64,000 nucleotides of DNA, taken from Sphingobacteriales bacterium 16-39-50 (lineage in GTDB: Bacteria; Bacteroidota; Bacteroidia; Sphingobacteriales; Sphingobacteriaceae). The DNA lies in assembly GCA_002257025.1 (NCBI GenBank), contig NCHA01000004.1:1-64000 (forward strand), written 5' to 3'. A program made the position numbers and the translations under genes. The notes under the pieces were generated by a model. That model ran no database searches, was not told where the DNA came from, and was given only the letters and a program-made list of their open reading frames with translations. Shown piece after piece: positions 1-9,584 of the stretch. Position 1 is the first letter of the stretch, and every line of letters starts with the position of its first letter.

Positions 1-106
1 TACCAGTATAATATACAAAAAATAGTTCAATATTTAAACATAAGTAATTGATTTACAGAAACTTAAATCCTTAACTTAATGACATTGGGCTTGACCCGCA
101 ACGGAA

Positions 107-1471
107 CTAGCCCGCCATACTAAACAACTGCGTTTCCGGTTGGCTGGCCCAGAGATGAGCATCAAAGGCCATACAGATATTTCTAAGGAATCTTTTTCCG
201 AGTGGTGTTACTGTTAAACTATGATCCTCAATAATTAGTAATCCATCTTCCTGAAGTGTTTTAGCGCGCTCCAGTCCGGATACCATGGCATCTATCAAAG
301 GCTCGTTTATATTCCAATCTGTTTTCCCTTTGCACATCAGATTTAAGATATGCTTCCGGATAATTAGATCCTCCTCTGTCAAATGATGTCCCTTGAAAAC
401 AGGTAATTTTCCATTGTTAACCAATTCAAGATAATCTTCTACCTTTTTAACGTTTTGTGCAAAGGCAAACCAACTGTCACTGATTGATGAAACCCCAAGG
501 CCCACCATCAATTGTGTGTATTGGTGGGTATAACCCATAAAATTGCGGTGAAGCTTCCCTGAATGTTCGGCCCTAAACAGACTATCGGTACTGAGTGCGA
601 AATGATCCATGCCAATCTCTTCATACCCCATTGAAGTAAACATCTGGCGGCCTAATTCATATAAACTTTGCTTTTCATCTACTGAGGGAAGATCTGCCTC
701 TGTAAAACTCCTTTGTCCGGGTTTAATCCATGGCACATGGGCATAGCTATAAAATGCGATACGGTCGGGCATGAGTTTCTCAACCTGAAAGATAGTATCA
801 CCCAGCCCTTCATAAGTTTGGAGCGGCAATCCATAGATCAGATCAAAATTGATTGAAGTATACCCAATCTCTCTTGCCAGTTCAGTTACAGCTTTTACCT
901 GTTCAAAGCTTTGCATACGATTGATTATTTTCTGCACCTTTGGATCAAAATCCTGTATACCAAGGCTCAGGCGGCGAAAGCCCAAATCATATAATGTTCT
1001 TAAATGGTCTTCTCTGGTATTATTGGGATGAGCTTCAAAACTAAACTCCGCATCAGGATGTAAATCGGCATCTGCAGTCAGACCATTTATGAGAAGCTTT
1101 AGGTTTTCAGCAGCAAAAAAAGTTGGTGTACCCCCACCCAAATGAATTTCTTTGATTTTAGGTTTACCTGCAAAAACCTCTCTGTATAATGTCCATTCTT
1201 TCAAAACTGCCTGAATATAAGGATCTTCCACCTGATGATTCCTGGTAATCCGGGTATTGCAGCCGCAATAAGTACAGAGACTTTCGCAGAAAGGTAAATG
1301 CACATACAAACTTATTCCATTCCCGGAATTACTTTGATCGAACGAAAATTTAACAGACTCTTTCCATTGACTAATATCAGGAACATCGGTATTCCAATAA
1401 GGGACAGTTGGATAACTGGTATATCGTGGAGCAGCCACGTGGTATTTATTAATCAGATTCTGGGTATTCAT
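107..1471 (-). CDS. hemN: oxygen-independent coproporphyrinogen III dehydrogenase (radical SAM)
   Basis: This cytoplasmic enzyme carries out the anaerobic oxidative decarboxylation of coproporphyrinogen III to protoporphyrinogen IX in haem synthesis. The 454-residue length is the usual HemN length. The radical-SAM cluster motif CX3CX2CXC is visible at C62, C66, C69 and C71, followed by the SAM-binding HLGGGTP stretch near residue 110. The fourth Cys (C71) is typical of true HemN rather than HemW. It lies just downstream of a D-lactate dehydrogenase and a FixL-like/Crp two-component pair on the same strand, a context that fits low-oxygen expression. The ATG at 1471 gives the canonical N-terminus. 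Family assignment is secure; the regulation is inferred. Confidence 0.96.
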   Translation of the reverse strand: MNTQNLINKYHVAAPRYTSYPTVPYWNTDVPDISQWKESVKFSFDQSNSGNGISLYVHLPFCESLCTYCGCNTRITRNHQVEDPYIQAVLKEWTLYREVFAGKPKIKEIHLGGGTPTFFAAENLKLLINGLTADADLHPDAEFSFEAHPNNTREDHLRTLYDLGFRRLSLGIQDFDPKVQKIINRMQSFEQVKAVTELAREIGYTSINFDLIYGLPLQTYEGLGDTIFQVEKLMPDRIAFYSYAHVPWIKPGQRSFTEADLPSVDEKQSLYELGRQMFTSMGYEEIGMDHFALSTDSLFRAEHSGKLHRNFMGYTHQYTQLMVGLGVSSISDSWFAFAQNVKKVEDYLELVNNGKLPVFKGHHLTEEDLIIRKHILNLMCKGKTDWNINEPLIDAMVSGLERAKTLQEDGLLIIEDHSLTVTPLGKRFLRNICMAFDAHLWASQPETQLFSMAG

Positions 1472-1495
1472 AATTAGTCGTTTGAGTCTAATATT

Positions 1496-2500
1496 TCAAC
1501 GTTTCGAGCATCCATCAGCACATACACAGGCCTTGCCTGAGCATTTTCCGGCTTGCCAGTTATCCAGGTTCTTAATGATCAGATTCGCAATTTCCTGAAG
1601 TGCTTCCTTTGTCAGAAATGCCTGATGAGGTGAAATAATTACATTCGGAAATGATAATAATTCTTCCATGATAGGATCTTTGACAGGATCAGTACGAAGA
1701 TCAGAATAGAACATATTCTTCTCAAATTCATATCCATCCAGGCCGAGCCAGCCGATCTTACCAGTCTTTAATGCCTTAATCAGATCTTCCGATTTAATTA
1801 ATCCGCCTCTGCTGGTATTAATCAGCATCACACCATTCTTCATTTTTGAAATACTCTGCATATTAATGATATGCTTTGTTTCTGGGTTTAAAGGAATATG
1901 AAGGGAGATAATATCTGACTCTTCTAAAAGCTGCTCAAAACTAACCTCCTCTATACCATCAGGATTTGGAACCGGACTAATATCATGACCAAGGATTTTA
2001 CAGCCCAGGCTTCTGAAAACTGCGGCAGTTGCTTTTCCAATCGCACCAAGGCCAACAATTCCTACAGTTTTTCCTTTAAAATTGAAACCTATATGCTGAT
2101 CTATTCTGAAATCAAACTCGCGGCTGCTGTTCACTGTGGAGATAATCCTCCGGCCTAAAGAAAGAGCGAGCATCAGGGTGTATTCTGAAACAGCCGCGGG
2201 GGAATAAGACGGTACATTCGCCAGTTTGATATTTCTTTTGCCCGCAGCTACCCTGTCAATATGGTCAGTCGACATCGAACGGGTGGTAATGTATTTAATG
2301 CCAAGATCTGCCAGTTTTTCGATTACTTCTTCAGAAAGATCATCCTGGGTTGATACCACAACAGCCTCTTTGCCTTGAGCATAAACCGCAGTTTCAAGGC
2401 TTAGGGAATTAGAAATCAGTGTAATATCGTGTTGTTTTTGATTTGCACGTGCTACAAATTCCTTTTCAAACTCTCTGACACTATAGGCAACAACTTTCAT
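1496..2500 (-). CDS. ldhA: D-lactate dehydrogenase (D-2-hydroxyacid dehydrogenase family)
   Basis: This is a cytoplasmic NAD-dependent enzyme that probably interconverts pyruvate and D-lactate as a fermentative electron sink. At 334 residues it has the family length. The Rossmann motif GLGAIG lies at 150-155, the catalytic Arg in NTSRGG near residue 235 and the catalytic His in the PHQAF segment near 295. An oddity is the Cys-rich C-terminal tail, with Cys at 320, 325, 327 and 331 in the last 16 residues; this is not a usual feature of the family. It sits 24 bp upstream of hemN on the same strand. A 27-bp near-perfect palindrome lies just upstream of the start. The substrate is inferred from family resemblance. 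Confidence 0.88.
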   Translation of the reverse strand: MKVVAYSVREFEKEFVARANQKQHDITLISNSLSLETAVYAQGKEAVVVSTQDDLSEEVIEKLADLGIKYITTRSMSTDHIDRVAAGKRNIKLANVPSYSPAAVSEYTLMLALSLGRRIISTVNSSREFDFRIDQHIGFNFKGKTVGIVGLGAIGKATAAVFRSLGCKILGHDISPVPNPDGIEEVSFEQLLEESDIISLHIPLNPETKHIINMQSISKMKNGVMLINTSRGGLIKSEDLIKALKTGKIGWLGLDGYEFEKNMFYSDLRTDPVKDPIMEELLSFPNVIISPHQAFLTKEALQEIANLIIKNLDNWQAGKCSGKACVCADGCSKR

Positions 2501-2511
2501 TAATAAAACAT

Positions 2512-2538
2512 TTATTCCAAAAGTACTTTTAGGAATAA
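2512..2538. promoter_or_regulatory. near-perfect palindrome upstream of ldhA
   Basis: The arms TTATTCC and GGAATAA flank a palindromic AAAAGTACTTTT core with a single extra A, 12-38 bp upstream of the ldhA start and 41 bp past the stop of the response regulator. It could be an operator for ldhA-hemN or a hairpin ending the two-component transcript. There is no strong T-tract, so an operator is somewhat more likely. Confidence 0.4.
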
Positions 2539-2579
2539 GGTTTCGTAATGAGTGATGTCATAAAGAAAAATGATCTTTA

Positions 2580-3650
2580 TCAGTTTTTCATTTTATGGAG
2601 CTTGGAAAAATCGATGATATCAATCACACTACCTTTCTTTTCAATGATTCCTTCATCTTTAAAATCGCTCAGGGTTCTGCTAACTGTTTCTGTAGCCATG
2701 CCTGCCATTGATGCAAGGTCTTCCCTTGAGATGCGAATCTGGGCTTCAGAATTTTCTGTTGGATTTTGCTGCTTTGCCAGGCGGATCAGAATCTCGGCCA
2801 TTCGCTTCCTCACTGAATGATAGGCGAGCTGGAGTAATTGTTCTTCCTTCTCAATCAGATTGCTGGAGAGCACCTTAATAAATTTCTGGCCAATATCTGT
2901 GTAGGTATCAAGAAGCTGCTTCACGGTATCCTTGGGAAGAAGGCAGATTGTAGTATCATCTACAGCTTCAGTAGTTTCATTATAATGATCTCCGGAAAGC
3001 ATGGCCTGAATTCCCAGATATTCATCCGGTCCATACATTCCTGTAACCAGTTCTCTTCCGTCTTCACTTAATTTAACAGCCTTCACCCTCCCGCTAAGTA
3101 TTAAATATATGCCTGTAATAGCATCACTCTCATAATAAATGATCTGCTTTTTTCTGACCTGTTTAACCTTACGATCAGCGATGATTTTTTTCAATTCATC
3201 CAGCCCCTGACCCTGATTCTGGTTAGTCAGAAGCTGGAGACTTTCAAACGATTTACTATAAAAAGCTTCTATTTTTTCCTTTTTCTGAAAACGCGACTCA
3301 ATGGTATTCAGTAATTCCATATCATCAAAAGGCTTAGTCAGATAATCATCGGCACCCATGTCCATACCTTTCCTCATATCAGCTCTTTCAGCTTTTGCGG
3401 TAAGAAAAATGAAGGGAATATTAGAGGTTTCCCTATTCTTTGACAAGAGATATAAAACACCATAACCATCCAGTTCAGGCATCATAATATCACAAAGTAT
3501 CATATCCGGAATATGCTGCTGTGCGAGCTCAACTCCTATTTTACCGTTATCTGCTTCCAAAACTTCATAACCGGCAAGTTCCAGAATTTCAACAGAACTA
3601 TCCCTGATATCCTCGTTATCTTCAATTATTAGAATTTTCTTCTTCTTCAT
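2580..3650 (-). CDS. response regulator with Crp/Fnr output: receiver + cNMP-binding fold + helix-turn-helix
   Basis: This is a fused transcription regulator of 356 residues. Residues 1-120 form a CheY-like receiver with acidic residues E10/D11, phospho-acceptor D54 (CDIMMP), the conserved Thr in FLTAKA and the Lys in LTKPFDD. Residues about 150-270 form a cyclic-nucleotide-binding-type beta barrel (LSGRVKAV, DEYLGIQAML). The C-terminus is a Crp winged helix-turn-helix (ISREDLASMAGMATETVSR). No Cys cluster of the Fnr type is seen, so oxygen sensing is unlikely to be in this protein. It lies 6 bp downstream of the FixL-like kinase and is surely its partner. By inference it controls micro-aerobic genes such as hemN and ldhA. 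Confidence 0.93.
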   Translation of the reverse strand: MKKKKILIIEDNEDIRDSSVEILELAGYEVLEADNGKIGVELAQQHIPDMILCDIMMPELDGYGVLYLLSKNRETSNIPFIFLTAKAERADMRKGMDMGADDYLTKPFDDMELLNTIESRFQKKEKIEAFYSKSFESLQLLTNQNQGQGLDELKKIIADRKVKQVRKKQIIYYESDAITGIYLILSGRVKAVKLSEDGRELVTGMYGPDEYLGIQAMLSGDHYNETTEAVDDTTICLLPKDTVKQLLDTYTDIGQKFIKVLSSNLIEKEEQLLQLAYHSVRKRMAEILIRLAKQQNPTENSEAQIRISREDLASMAGMATETVSRTLSDFKDEGIIEKKGSVIDIIDFSKLHKMKN

Positions 3651-3656
3651 AGAATT

Positions 3657-4844
3657 TTACTGTGGGAAATTTAGGGTAAAAATTGTTTTCTGTTTAGGCA
3701 GACTTGTAAAATTAACCTTTCCTCCCATCAAATTAACATAACGCATGATAATATTAAGCCCAAGACCTGTACCCGGAATATTTCCGGTATTATTTGCCCT
3801 GAAAAACGGTTCAAATAAATGCCTGTGATCTGCTTCAGGTATGCCAATTCCATTATCTCTGACTGTCACTATACATTCCTTTTCAGAAAGTTCAGTATTG
3901 AACTCAATGAAGGTATTTTCGCCGGAATATTTGATAGCATTAGAAATTAAATTAACGATACAGTTGCGGAGCAAATTCTGATCCAGTAACACTGTGCTAT
4001 GCAGCCCGGTATGCTGATAAATGATATTCTGATCCTTCTTAGCCATCATTTGCATCTCCTCAGTAATCTCTTCGGAGAGTTTGACAATATCAAATTTCGA
4101 AAAAGCTGTTTCAATTTTACCCGCCTCCAGACGTTCGAGAGACAGAAAATCATCCAGAATGGTCGTTAAATTACCGACTGAATTTTTAATCTTACTTACA
4201 TGCTTTGAAATATTTGCTCCATCATCCTGAAGTTTATACTTTTCAATCAATGATGCAGATAATTGTATGGAGCTAAGAGGTGTTCGAAATTCATGGGAAG
4301 CCATTGAGACAAAGCGACTTTTCAATTGATTGAGTTCCTTTTCCTTTTCGAGAGATTTACTTACCGTTTCTTTAGCAACCTGAAGTTCTGTTACAGACTT
4401 CTGAAGTGAATTTGTACGATCTTCAACTAACTTTTCGAGTTGTGAGGCATAATGCAATATCTGAGCCTCAGCTTCTTTTTCTCTGCTCAGGTCATGAATA
4501 AACCCGGTATAAATAGTCCTTCCTGAATACTTTACCTCACTTACTGCCAAACGGAAAGGAAATAAAGTACCATCCTTCTTCAAGCCATTTACATCACGCC
4601 CCATACCTATGATATGAGGGGTACCTGTCCGCTGATACCGTGCAATATATTCATCATGCTGACTTCTATCAGGCTGAGGCATCAGCATAGAAACATTCCT
4701 ACCAGTAACCTCTTCAATTGTATAGCCAAATAAGGCACAGGCCGAAGGATTTATTGACTCAATTAATCCGCGCTGATCGATTGTAATGATTCCGTCAATC
4801 GCATTTTCAATAATAGCATGTAATAATGCTCCTTTTTCAGTCAT
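3657..4844 (-). CDS. FixL-like haem-PAS sensor histidine kinase
   Basis: This is a soluble 395-residue kinase with no membrane segment. The PAS domain (about 5-120) carries the haem-pocket residues of Bradyrhizobium FixL in the same spacing: the proximal His at H63 (FixL H200), R69 (R206), H77-I78 (H214-I215), R83 (R220) and L99 (L236), with V101 where FixL has I238. A coiled coil (125-175) leads to HisKA with phospho-His H184 in SHEFRTPL, then the ATPase boxes NLISNAIKYS, DNGIGIP and GTGLGL. It forms a two-gene operon with the REC-Crp regulator. By analogy it would sense O2 (or CO/NO) through haem. Haem binding is inferred from residues and not shown. Confidence 0.9.
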   Translation of the reverse strand: MTEKGALLHAIIENAIDGIITIDQRGLIESINPSACALFGYTIEEVTGRNVSMLMPQPDRSQHDEYIARYQRTGTPHIIGMGRDVNGLKKDGTLFPFRLAVSEVKYSGRTIYTGFIHDLSREKEAEAQILHYASQLEKLVEDRTNSLQKSVTELQVAKETVSKSLEKEKELNQLKSRFVSMASHEFRTPLSSIQLSASLIEKYKLQDDGANISKHVSKIKNSVGNLTTILDDFLSLERLEAGKIETAFSKFDIVKLSEEITEEMQMMAKKDQNIIYQHTGLHSTVLLDQNLLRNCIVNLISNAIKYSGENTFIEFNTELSEKECIVTVRDNGIGIPEADHRHLFEPFFRANNTGNIPGTGLGLNIIMRYVNLMGGKVNFTSLPKQKTIFTLNFPQ

Positions 4845-5568
4845 TTAACAAAAATAGTCTTTTGAATATAAAAATGAAGGTATACACCAGTCAAATTGCT
4901 TTTAAAATTCAGGTTTAAGAAAAGGGTTAAAAAAGAGCCTGAATGGTACACCAAAATCATCCAAAGCATTCAGAATTCCTGAAGGAAAAGGGCGTGAAAT
5001 AACAAACTGGAGGCCATTAGATTATAAAACAGGGATAAAAGAGGGATAAAACAGTGATGAAACACATTTAATAATAGTCTTTTATTTATATTTTATTTCT
5101 TTTTTATGTGAGTTGCATTTATGTTTTTAAATCTGATGGTAATAATCCTTTTAATGGCCAGATAATTAAGTCCTGGAAAGAATCTGTAATAGATCTCCGG
5201 ACAGGGCAATCTTTGTTTTCCAGGTTCTTGTTGGAGGACGGACTGCCCCCTTCAGAAAAAGATATAAAACCATAGCAAACCCGCAACATCTGAAACACAA
5301 ACCTGATAAGCTCTCACAATAAATGTATACGCTTACTGAATGAAAAAAAATAATATTTTTCTGGCTGTAAACCTTATTGAAAATCGATATAAAACAAAAC
5401 TTATTGTAAATTGTCATACAACAGGCATGCAACGAATAAACAAAATTATGGTTTAGACCTGGCTTTGAGTTATACGGCAAGTCACTTAGGGGCGATAAAA
5501 ATCCGGAACTGCATGCAAATTAATTAATGAGGGCATATACATAGTAAGGCATCTTAAAGAAACTCAAC
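4845..5568. other. intergenic stretch, no gene supported
   Basis: These 724 bases are AT-rich. On the plus strand, about 46 open codons at 4910-5048 end in a TAA and read protein-like (GREITNWRPLDYKTG), but they have no start codon. They may be the tail of a lost gene. A 104-codon minus-strand frame (5166-5480) has an odd Cys/aromatic composition and no recognisable motif, and I do not call it. The end of the region should contain the promoter of the Tat-exported gene at 5569. Confidence 0.5.
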
Positions 5569-6966
5569 ATGAAATCAAAAAGAGATAATACCCGCAGAGA
5601 CTTTATTAAACAATCGATGCTTACCGCTGCAGGTTTAACTATTATTCCTGGATTCGTTTTAGGAGAGGATGGGATCCCATCAATCAGCAGAGAAACAGCT
5701 CAAATAATTTCAGGAGGTCAGACAGGAATGAAAACTGTCGCTTTTATTGCTAATATCTATTTTAAAATTTCTCACGCTGATGTAATTGGGACTAAACTTT
5801 TCCTAGGTATACCAACGGATGAAGGCATGGTAACCCCGCAAGTAAAAATTGTATCAGTATGGATCGACCAAATTGATGACAATGCATGGGTAGGCCATGA
5901 TGATGCCACCGATATTGGTGTTCGGATTGCAAAAATGAATGGGGCAACAATCTATCCAACAATCGCAGAGGCATTAACTCTTGGAGGCGATAAACTGGCT
6001 GTGGATGCTGTTATTTACATTGGCGAGCACGGTGAATACCAGAATAACCGGCTTGGAGTAAAAATGTATCCGCGAATGAATTATTTAGAACAGATTTTCA
6101 GAGTGTTTGATGCCTCCAATAAGTCAGTTCCGGTTTATACAGACAAAGCTTTGGCCTATAGTTGGCTGGATAGTAAGTGGATTTATGATAGGTCTAAAGA
6201 ATTAAACGTCCCAATGATGGCCGGCTCATCACTCCCTTACTGTTGGCGCGACCCTGATTTTGAACATCCAATTGGGACTAAAATCACACAAGCTGTAGCG
6301 ATAGGATACGGTTCGCTTGAATCTTATGGATTCCATGTTGCAGAAATTCTTCAGTGCATGCTTGAGCGCCGGACTGGTGGGGAAACAGGTGTGGCAGGTA
6401 TCCTGGGCTTAGGGGGAGATGATGTATGGGCAGCAATGGATTCCGGAAAAATCTCTCAGGAGCTGGTAGATACTGCCTGCAATAAAATTAGAAATAAAGC
6501 TTCAGGTTCGATGCGCGATTTAGTTAAAATGCCACAAGCTGTAATAGTGCAATACATTGATGGAACTAAGGGAGCAATTTTATTGTTAAATGAGTATGTT
6601 AAGTCTGGCTGGGCTTATGCTGCCAATGCAGAGGGCAAAACCGTAGCTACTGAATTTGTACTTAGCTCTGCTCCGGCTTATTCTCATTTCAGTTATCTGA
6701 CACTTAATATTCAAAAATTTATAGTGACAGGCAAGCCAACGGCAGCTATAGAACGAACTTTACTCACCAGCGGAATTATAGACATTGGAATTCGATCACT
6801 TGCAGAAGGAAAACTAAGAAAGACACCATTTTTGAATATTAAATATTCTGCAAAAGAGTTTGAGAGTATCCGACCGAAAAATCCACGACCAGTCGGACAA
6901 AGTATTGGCCCATGGCCTCCAAAAGGATATGAGTTTACGCTTCGTGATCCTCTAAAGATAAAATAA
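5569..6966 (+). CDS. Tat-exported protein of unknown family (paralogue of the genes at 59.9-64 kb)
   Basis: This 465-residue protein starts with a twin-arginine signal (NTRRDFIKQ, then a hydrophobic stretch), so it is exported folded, perhaps with a cofactor. The mature part starts with a beta-alpha-beta-like segment (VAFIANIYFKISHAD). It shares with the three paralogues the motifs SHAD, EALTLGG, a GEHG-Y motif, SVPV-x2-DK, GSSLP and LQC-x3-ERR-x-GGETGV. I do not recognise a named family. The order of motifs is reminiscent of Gfo/Idh/MocA-like Rossmann proteins, but that is a weak inference. It stands alone between the sensor kinase and glpKF. Compared with the other copies it is divergent: it lacks the conserved pre-sequence before the Tat motif and has WRDP where they have YRKP. 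Confidence 0.8.
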   Translation: MKSKRDNTRRDFIKQSMLTAAGLTIIPGFVLGEDGIPSISRETAQIISGGQTGMKTVAFIANIYFKISHADVIGTKLFLGIPTDEGMVTPQVKIVSVWIDQIDDNAWVGHDDATDIGVRIAKMNGATIYPTIAEALTLGGDKLAVDAVIYIGEHGEYQNNRLGVKMYPRMNYLEQIFRVFDASNKSVPVYTDKALAYSWLDSKWIYDRSKELNVPMMAGSSLPYCWRDPDFEHPIGTKITQAVAIGYGSLESYGFHVAEILQCMLERRTGGETGVAGILGLGGDDVWAAMDSGKISQELVDTACNKIRNKASGSMRDLVKMPQAVIVQYIDGTKGAILLLNEYVKSGWAYAANAEGKTVATEFVLSSAPAYSHFSYLTLNIQKFIVTGKPTAAIERTLLTSGIIDIGIRSLAEGKLRKTPFLNIKYSAKEFESIRPKNPRPVGQSIGPWPPKGYEFTLRDPLKIK

Positions 6967-7158
6967 AGCCCCCCTGCGGAATAATCGGACTAAGCCTTCG
7001 GCATCCAGTTGGATGATGGCACAGTAGATCCACAGGTGCCTGCAGGGATAGCCCTGATTGACATCTATTGTATATTTTTCTCATTTCCAAAATGACATGA
7101 ATTAACTAATTGGCTTAAAAATAAAACTCATACATTCTCAAGCAAATATTTAAACCTG

Positions 7159-7887
7159 TCAATTCAGTAAAAGATATAGGCAAGAAGCCAGACCTGCACC
7201 AATCATAGGCCCCAGAACCGGTATCCATGAATATGACCAGTCACAACTTCCTTTATCGGCTACCGGTAGTAATGCATGCATTATCCTCGGACCGAGATCA
7301 CGGACCGGGTTAATAGCATATCCTGTAGTGCCTCCAAGCGAAAGCCCTATGGCCCAAACCAGAAACATTACAGGAATGGCGCCCAATGAGCCCAGACCAA
7401 CAGGTGTTTTAGTGTCAGCAATTTCTGCACTTGTAAAATGGAATATCACGAACAAAAGCACAAAAGATCCTATAATTTCACTTGTAAGATTGGAGAAGGT
7501 ATTTCTTATCGCAGGTCCGGTGCAAAATGCCGCAAGCTTTAGTCCTTTGTCTTCAGTAGCTGCAAAATGATCCTTATACTTCAGCCAAACCAGTGAAGAG
7601 CCAAGCATTGCTCCAAGCATCTGAGCGAGCATATAGACCGGGACCTGTGCCCAGTCAAACTTCCCGCTGATTGCCAGTGCGAAGGTAACTGCAGGATTAA
7701 GATGTGCACCACTGTAGGGAGCCGATACAACTACCCCAACAAAAACTGCCAGTGCCCAGGCTGTAGTGATTACTATCCATCCCCCGCCGTTTCCTTTGGT
7801 CCCGGTTAAAACAACATTGGCAACAACTCCATTGCCCAGCAAGATCAATAGTGCTGTTCCTAAAAACTCGGCTGTAAAAGGTGTCAT
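7159..7887 (-). CDS. glpF: aquaglyceroporin, MIP family (glycerol facilitator)
   Basis: This is an inner-membrane channel of 242 residues with six predicted helices, for glycerol and other small neutral solutes. The first half-helix has the canonical NPA (GAHLNPAVTF). The second reads NPV followed by RDLGPR, so the usual Ala is Val. The Arg of the selectivity filter (R after NPV) and the glycerol-type Asp two positions after NPV are kept, supporting a glyceroporin rather than a water-only channel. It is 17 bp downstream of glpK, so the two form an operon for glycerol uptake and phosphorylation. The NPV variant was read directly from the DNA (7308-7316, complement). Confidence 0.93.
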   Translation of the reverse strand: MTPFTAEFLGTALLILLGNGVVANVVLTGTKGNGGGWIVITTAWALAVFVGVVVSAPYSGAHLNPAVTFALAISGKFDWAQVPVYMLAQMLGAMLGSSLVWLKYKDHFAATEDKGLKLAAFCTGPAIRNTFSNLTSEIIGSFVLLFVIFHFTSAEIADTKTPVGLGSLGAIPVMFLVWAIGLSLGGTTGYAINPVRDLGPRIMHALLPVADKGSCDWSYSWIPVLGPMIGAGLASCLYLLLN

Positions 7888-7904
7888 ATCCGAAAATTAA
7901 TTTT

Positions 7905-9392
7905 TTAAAGGTTTACATTAGCTTTTGCGGCTCTCACAGCCCTGTTCCATCCATTAACAAGATCATCAAAATTTTCGAGTTCCTTCGGTTCGAAATTTCT
8001 TTCAACCTGCCATTGCTCTGCAATTTCTTCAACACTCCCCCAAAAACCGGTTGCTAGTCCGGCAAGATAAGCTGCCCCAAGAGCAGTCACCTCGGTAACC
8101 TTTGGCCTGATAACCCTGCATTTCATAATATCAGCCTGGAATTGCATTAATAAATTATTGGCTGTGGCACCTCCGTCTACACGCAATTCACTGATTGAAG
8201 TACCTGCATCAGCTTCCATTGCCTTCAATACATCCATTGTTTGAAAAGCAATACTTTCAAGGGCCGCTCGCGCAAAATGCCCTGAATTTGTCCCCCGGGT
8301 AATCCCTGTAATTGTTCCTCTTGCATGCTGGTCCCAATGTGGTGCTCCCAATCCGGCAAAAGCAGGAACCATATAAACACCACCGGTATCTTGTACTTTT
8401 GCAGCCAGTTCTTCCACTTCAGCTGAGGATTTGATCAGACCAAGCTCATCTCTCAGCCATTGAACCACCGCTCCACCAATAAAAATCCCTCCTTCAAGTG
8501 CATAAGTCACTTCTCCGTTTATCTTCCAGGCGATTGTTGTCAGCAGATTATTTGAGGATATTCTTGGCTTTTTACCTATGTTCATCAGCATGAAACATCC
8601 GGTACCATAAGTATTTTTTACCATGCCAACCTTTGTGCACATCTGACCAAAAAGTGCTGCCTGCTGATCACCAGCAATTCCGGCAATAGGAATTTTAGAA
8701 GCAAGGATATCCCCTGCAGTCTCACAGAATACTTCGCTTGATGATTTAACCTCCGGCAACATGGCCATAGGAATATCGAATATTCCGAGTAATTCCTTAT
8801 CCCATTCAAGGGTATTAATATCAAAAAGCATCGTACGGGAGGCATTACTCACATCAGTTACATGACATTTTCCTCCGGACAATTTCCAGATCAACCAGCT
8901 ATCTACCGTACCAAAAAGCAATTTTCCCTGTTCCGCACTTTCTCTTGCACCTTTAACATTTTCAAGAATCCACCTCACTTTGGTTGCAGAAAAATAAGAA
9001 TCAATAATCAGACCGGTCTTTTTCTGGATTTTTTCACCATGTTCCTTCCTGATGGAATCGCAATAATCGGAAGTCCTCCGGTCCTGCCAAACAATTGCAT
9101 TATAAACAGGAAGCCCGGTTTCTTTATCCCAAACGACGGTCGTTTCCCTTTGGTTTGTAATTCCAATGGCATGGATATCCCTGGGATTCAATCCTGCTTT
9201 AACCATCGCCTCAGTAGCTACCGAAACCTGTGTTGACCAGATCTCTACCGGATCATGTTCCACCCATCCTGGCCTGGGATAGATTTGCTCAAATTCCTTT
9301 TGTGAAACTGCAATGATACTGCCCTTACAGTTAAATATAATAGCTCTGGAACTTGTTGTACCCTGATCGAGTGATAAAATATAATCTGGCAT
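7905..9392 (-). CDS. glpK: glycerol kinase
   Basis: The enzyme phosphorylates glycerol to sn-glycerol 3-phosphate in the cytoplasm with ATP. It has 495 residues, the standard length. It shows the FGGY-family N-terminal ATP loop [10 protein letters not shown], the WVEHDP substrate segment, the [11 protein letters not shown] region and the [15 protein letters not shown] motif, and the C-terminal DGGATANN nucleotide-binding stretch. It is first in the operon with glpF and divergent from tyrA across a 192-bp gap. No glpD is visible in the window. Confidence 0.97.
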   Translation of the reverse strand: MPDYILSLDQGTTSSRAIIFNCKGSIIAVSQKEFEQIYPRPGWVEHDPVEIWSTQVSVATEAMVKAGLNPRDIHAIGITNQRETTVVWDKETGLPVYNAIVWQDRRTSDYCDSIRKEHGEKIQKKTGLIIDSYFSATKVRWILENVKGARESAEQGKLLFGTVDSWLIWKLSGGKCHVTDVSNASRTMLFDINTLEWDKELLGIFDIPMAMLPEVKSSSEVFCETAGDILASKIPIAGIAGDQQAALFGQMCTKVGMVKNTYGTGCFMLMNIGKKPRISSNNLLTTIAWKINGEVTYALEGGIFIGGAVVQWLRDELGLIKSSAEVEELAAKVQDTGGVYMVPAFAGLGAPHWDQHARGTITGITRGTNSGHFARAALESIAFQTMDVLKAMEADAGTSISELRVDGGATANNLLMQFQADIMKCRVIRPKVTEVTALGAAYLAGLATGFWGSVEEIAEQWQVERNFEPKELENFDDLVNGWNRAVRAAKANVNL

Positions 9393-9584
9393 ATAGATAT
9401 TAATTTATTCAGCCTGATGTTTATGGCCTAACTAAATATGAGAAAAATATGTAATATTGACGATAATATTTACCTATTAAAAGGTATCATGGCTTGCGAA
9501 AATATTTCAGCAGCATGAGTTTTATTGTTTTTGATTAAAGTTAAAACCGGATAAATTTATCCATAAATACATCAGCGCTTAAAC

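Noticed and set aside
4910-5048. Short protein-like open stretch ending in TAA
   Set aside because: There is no start codon and it is only about 46 codons long. It could be a remnant but cannot be supported as a gene.
5166-5480. Minus-strand 104-codon frame in the gap before the Tat gene
   Set aside because: Its composition is odd (Cys and aromatic clusters), no motif or domain is seen, and it has no operon context. It looks like a chance frame in AT-rich DNA.
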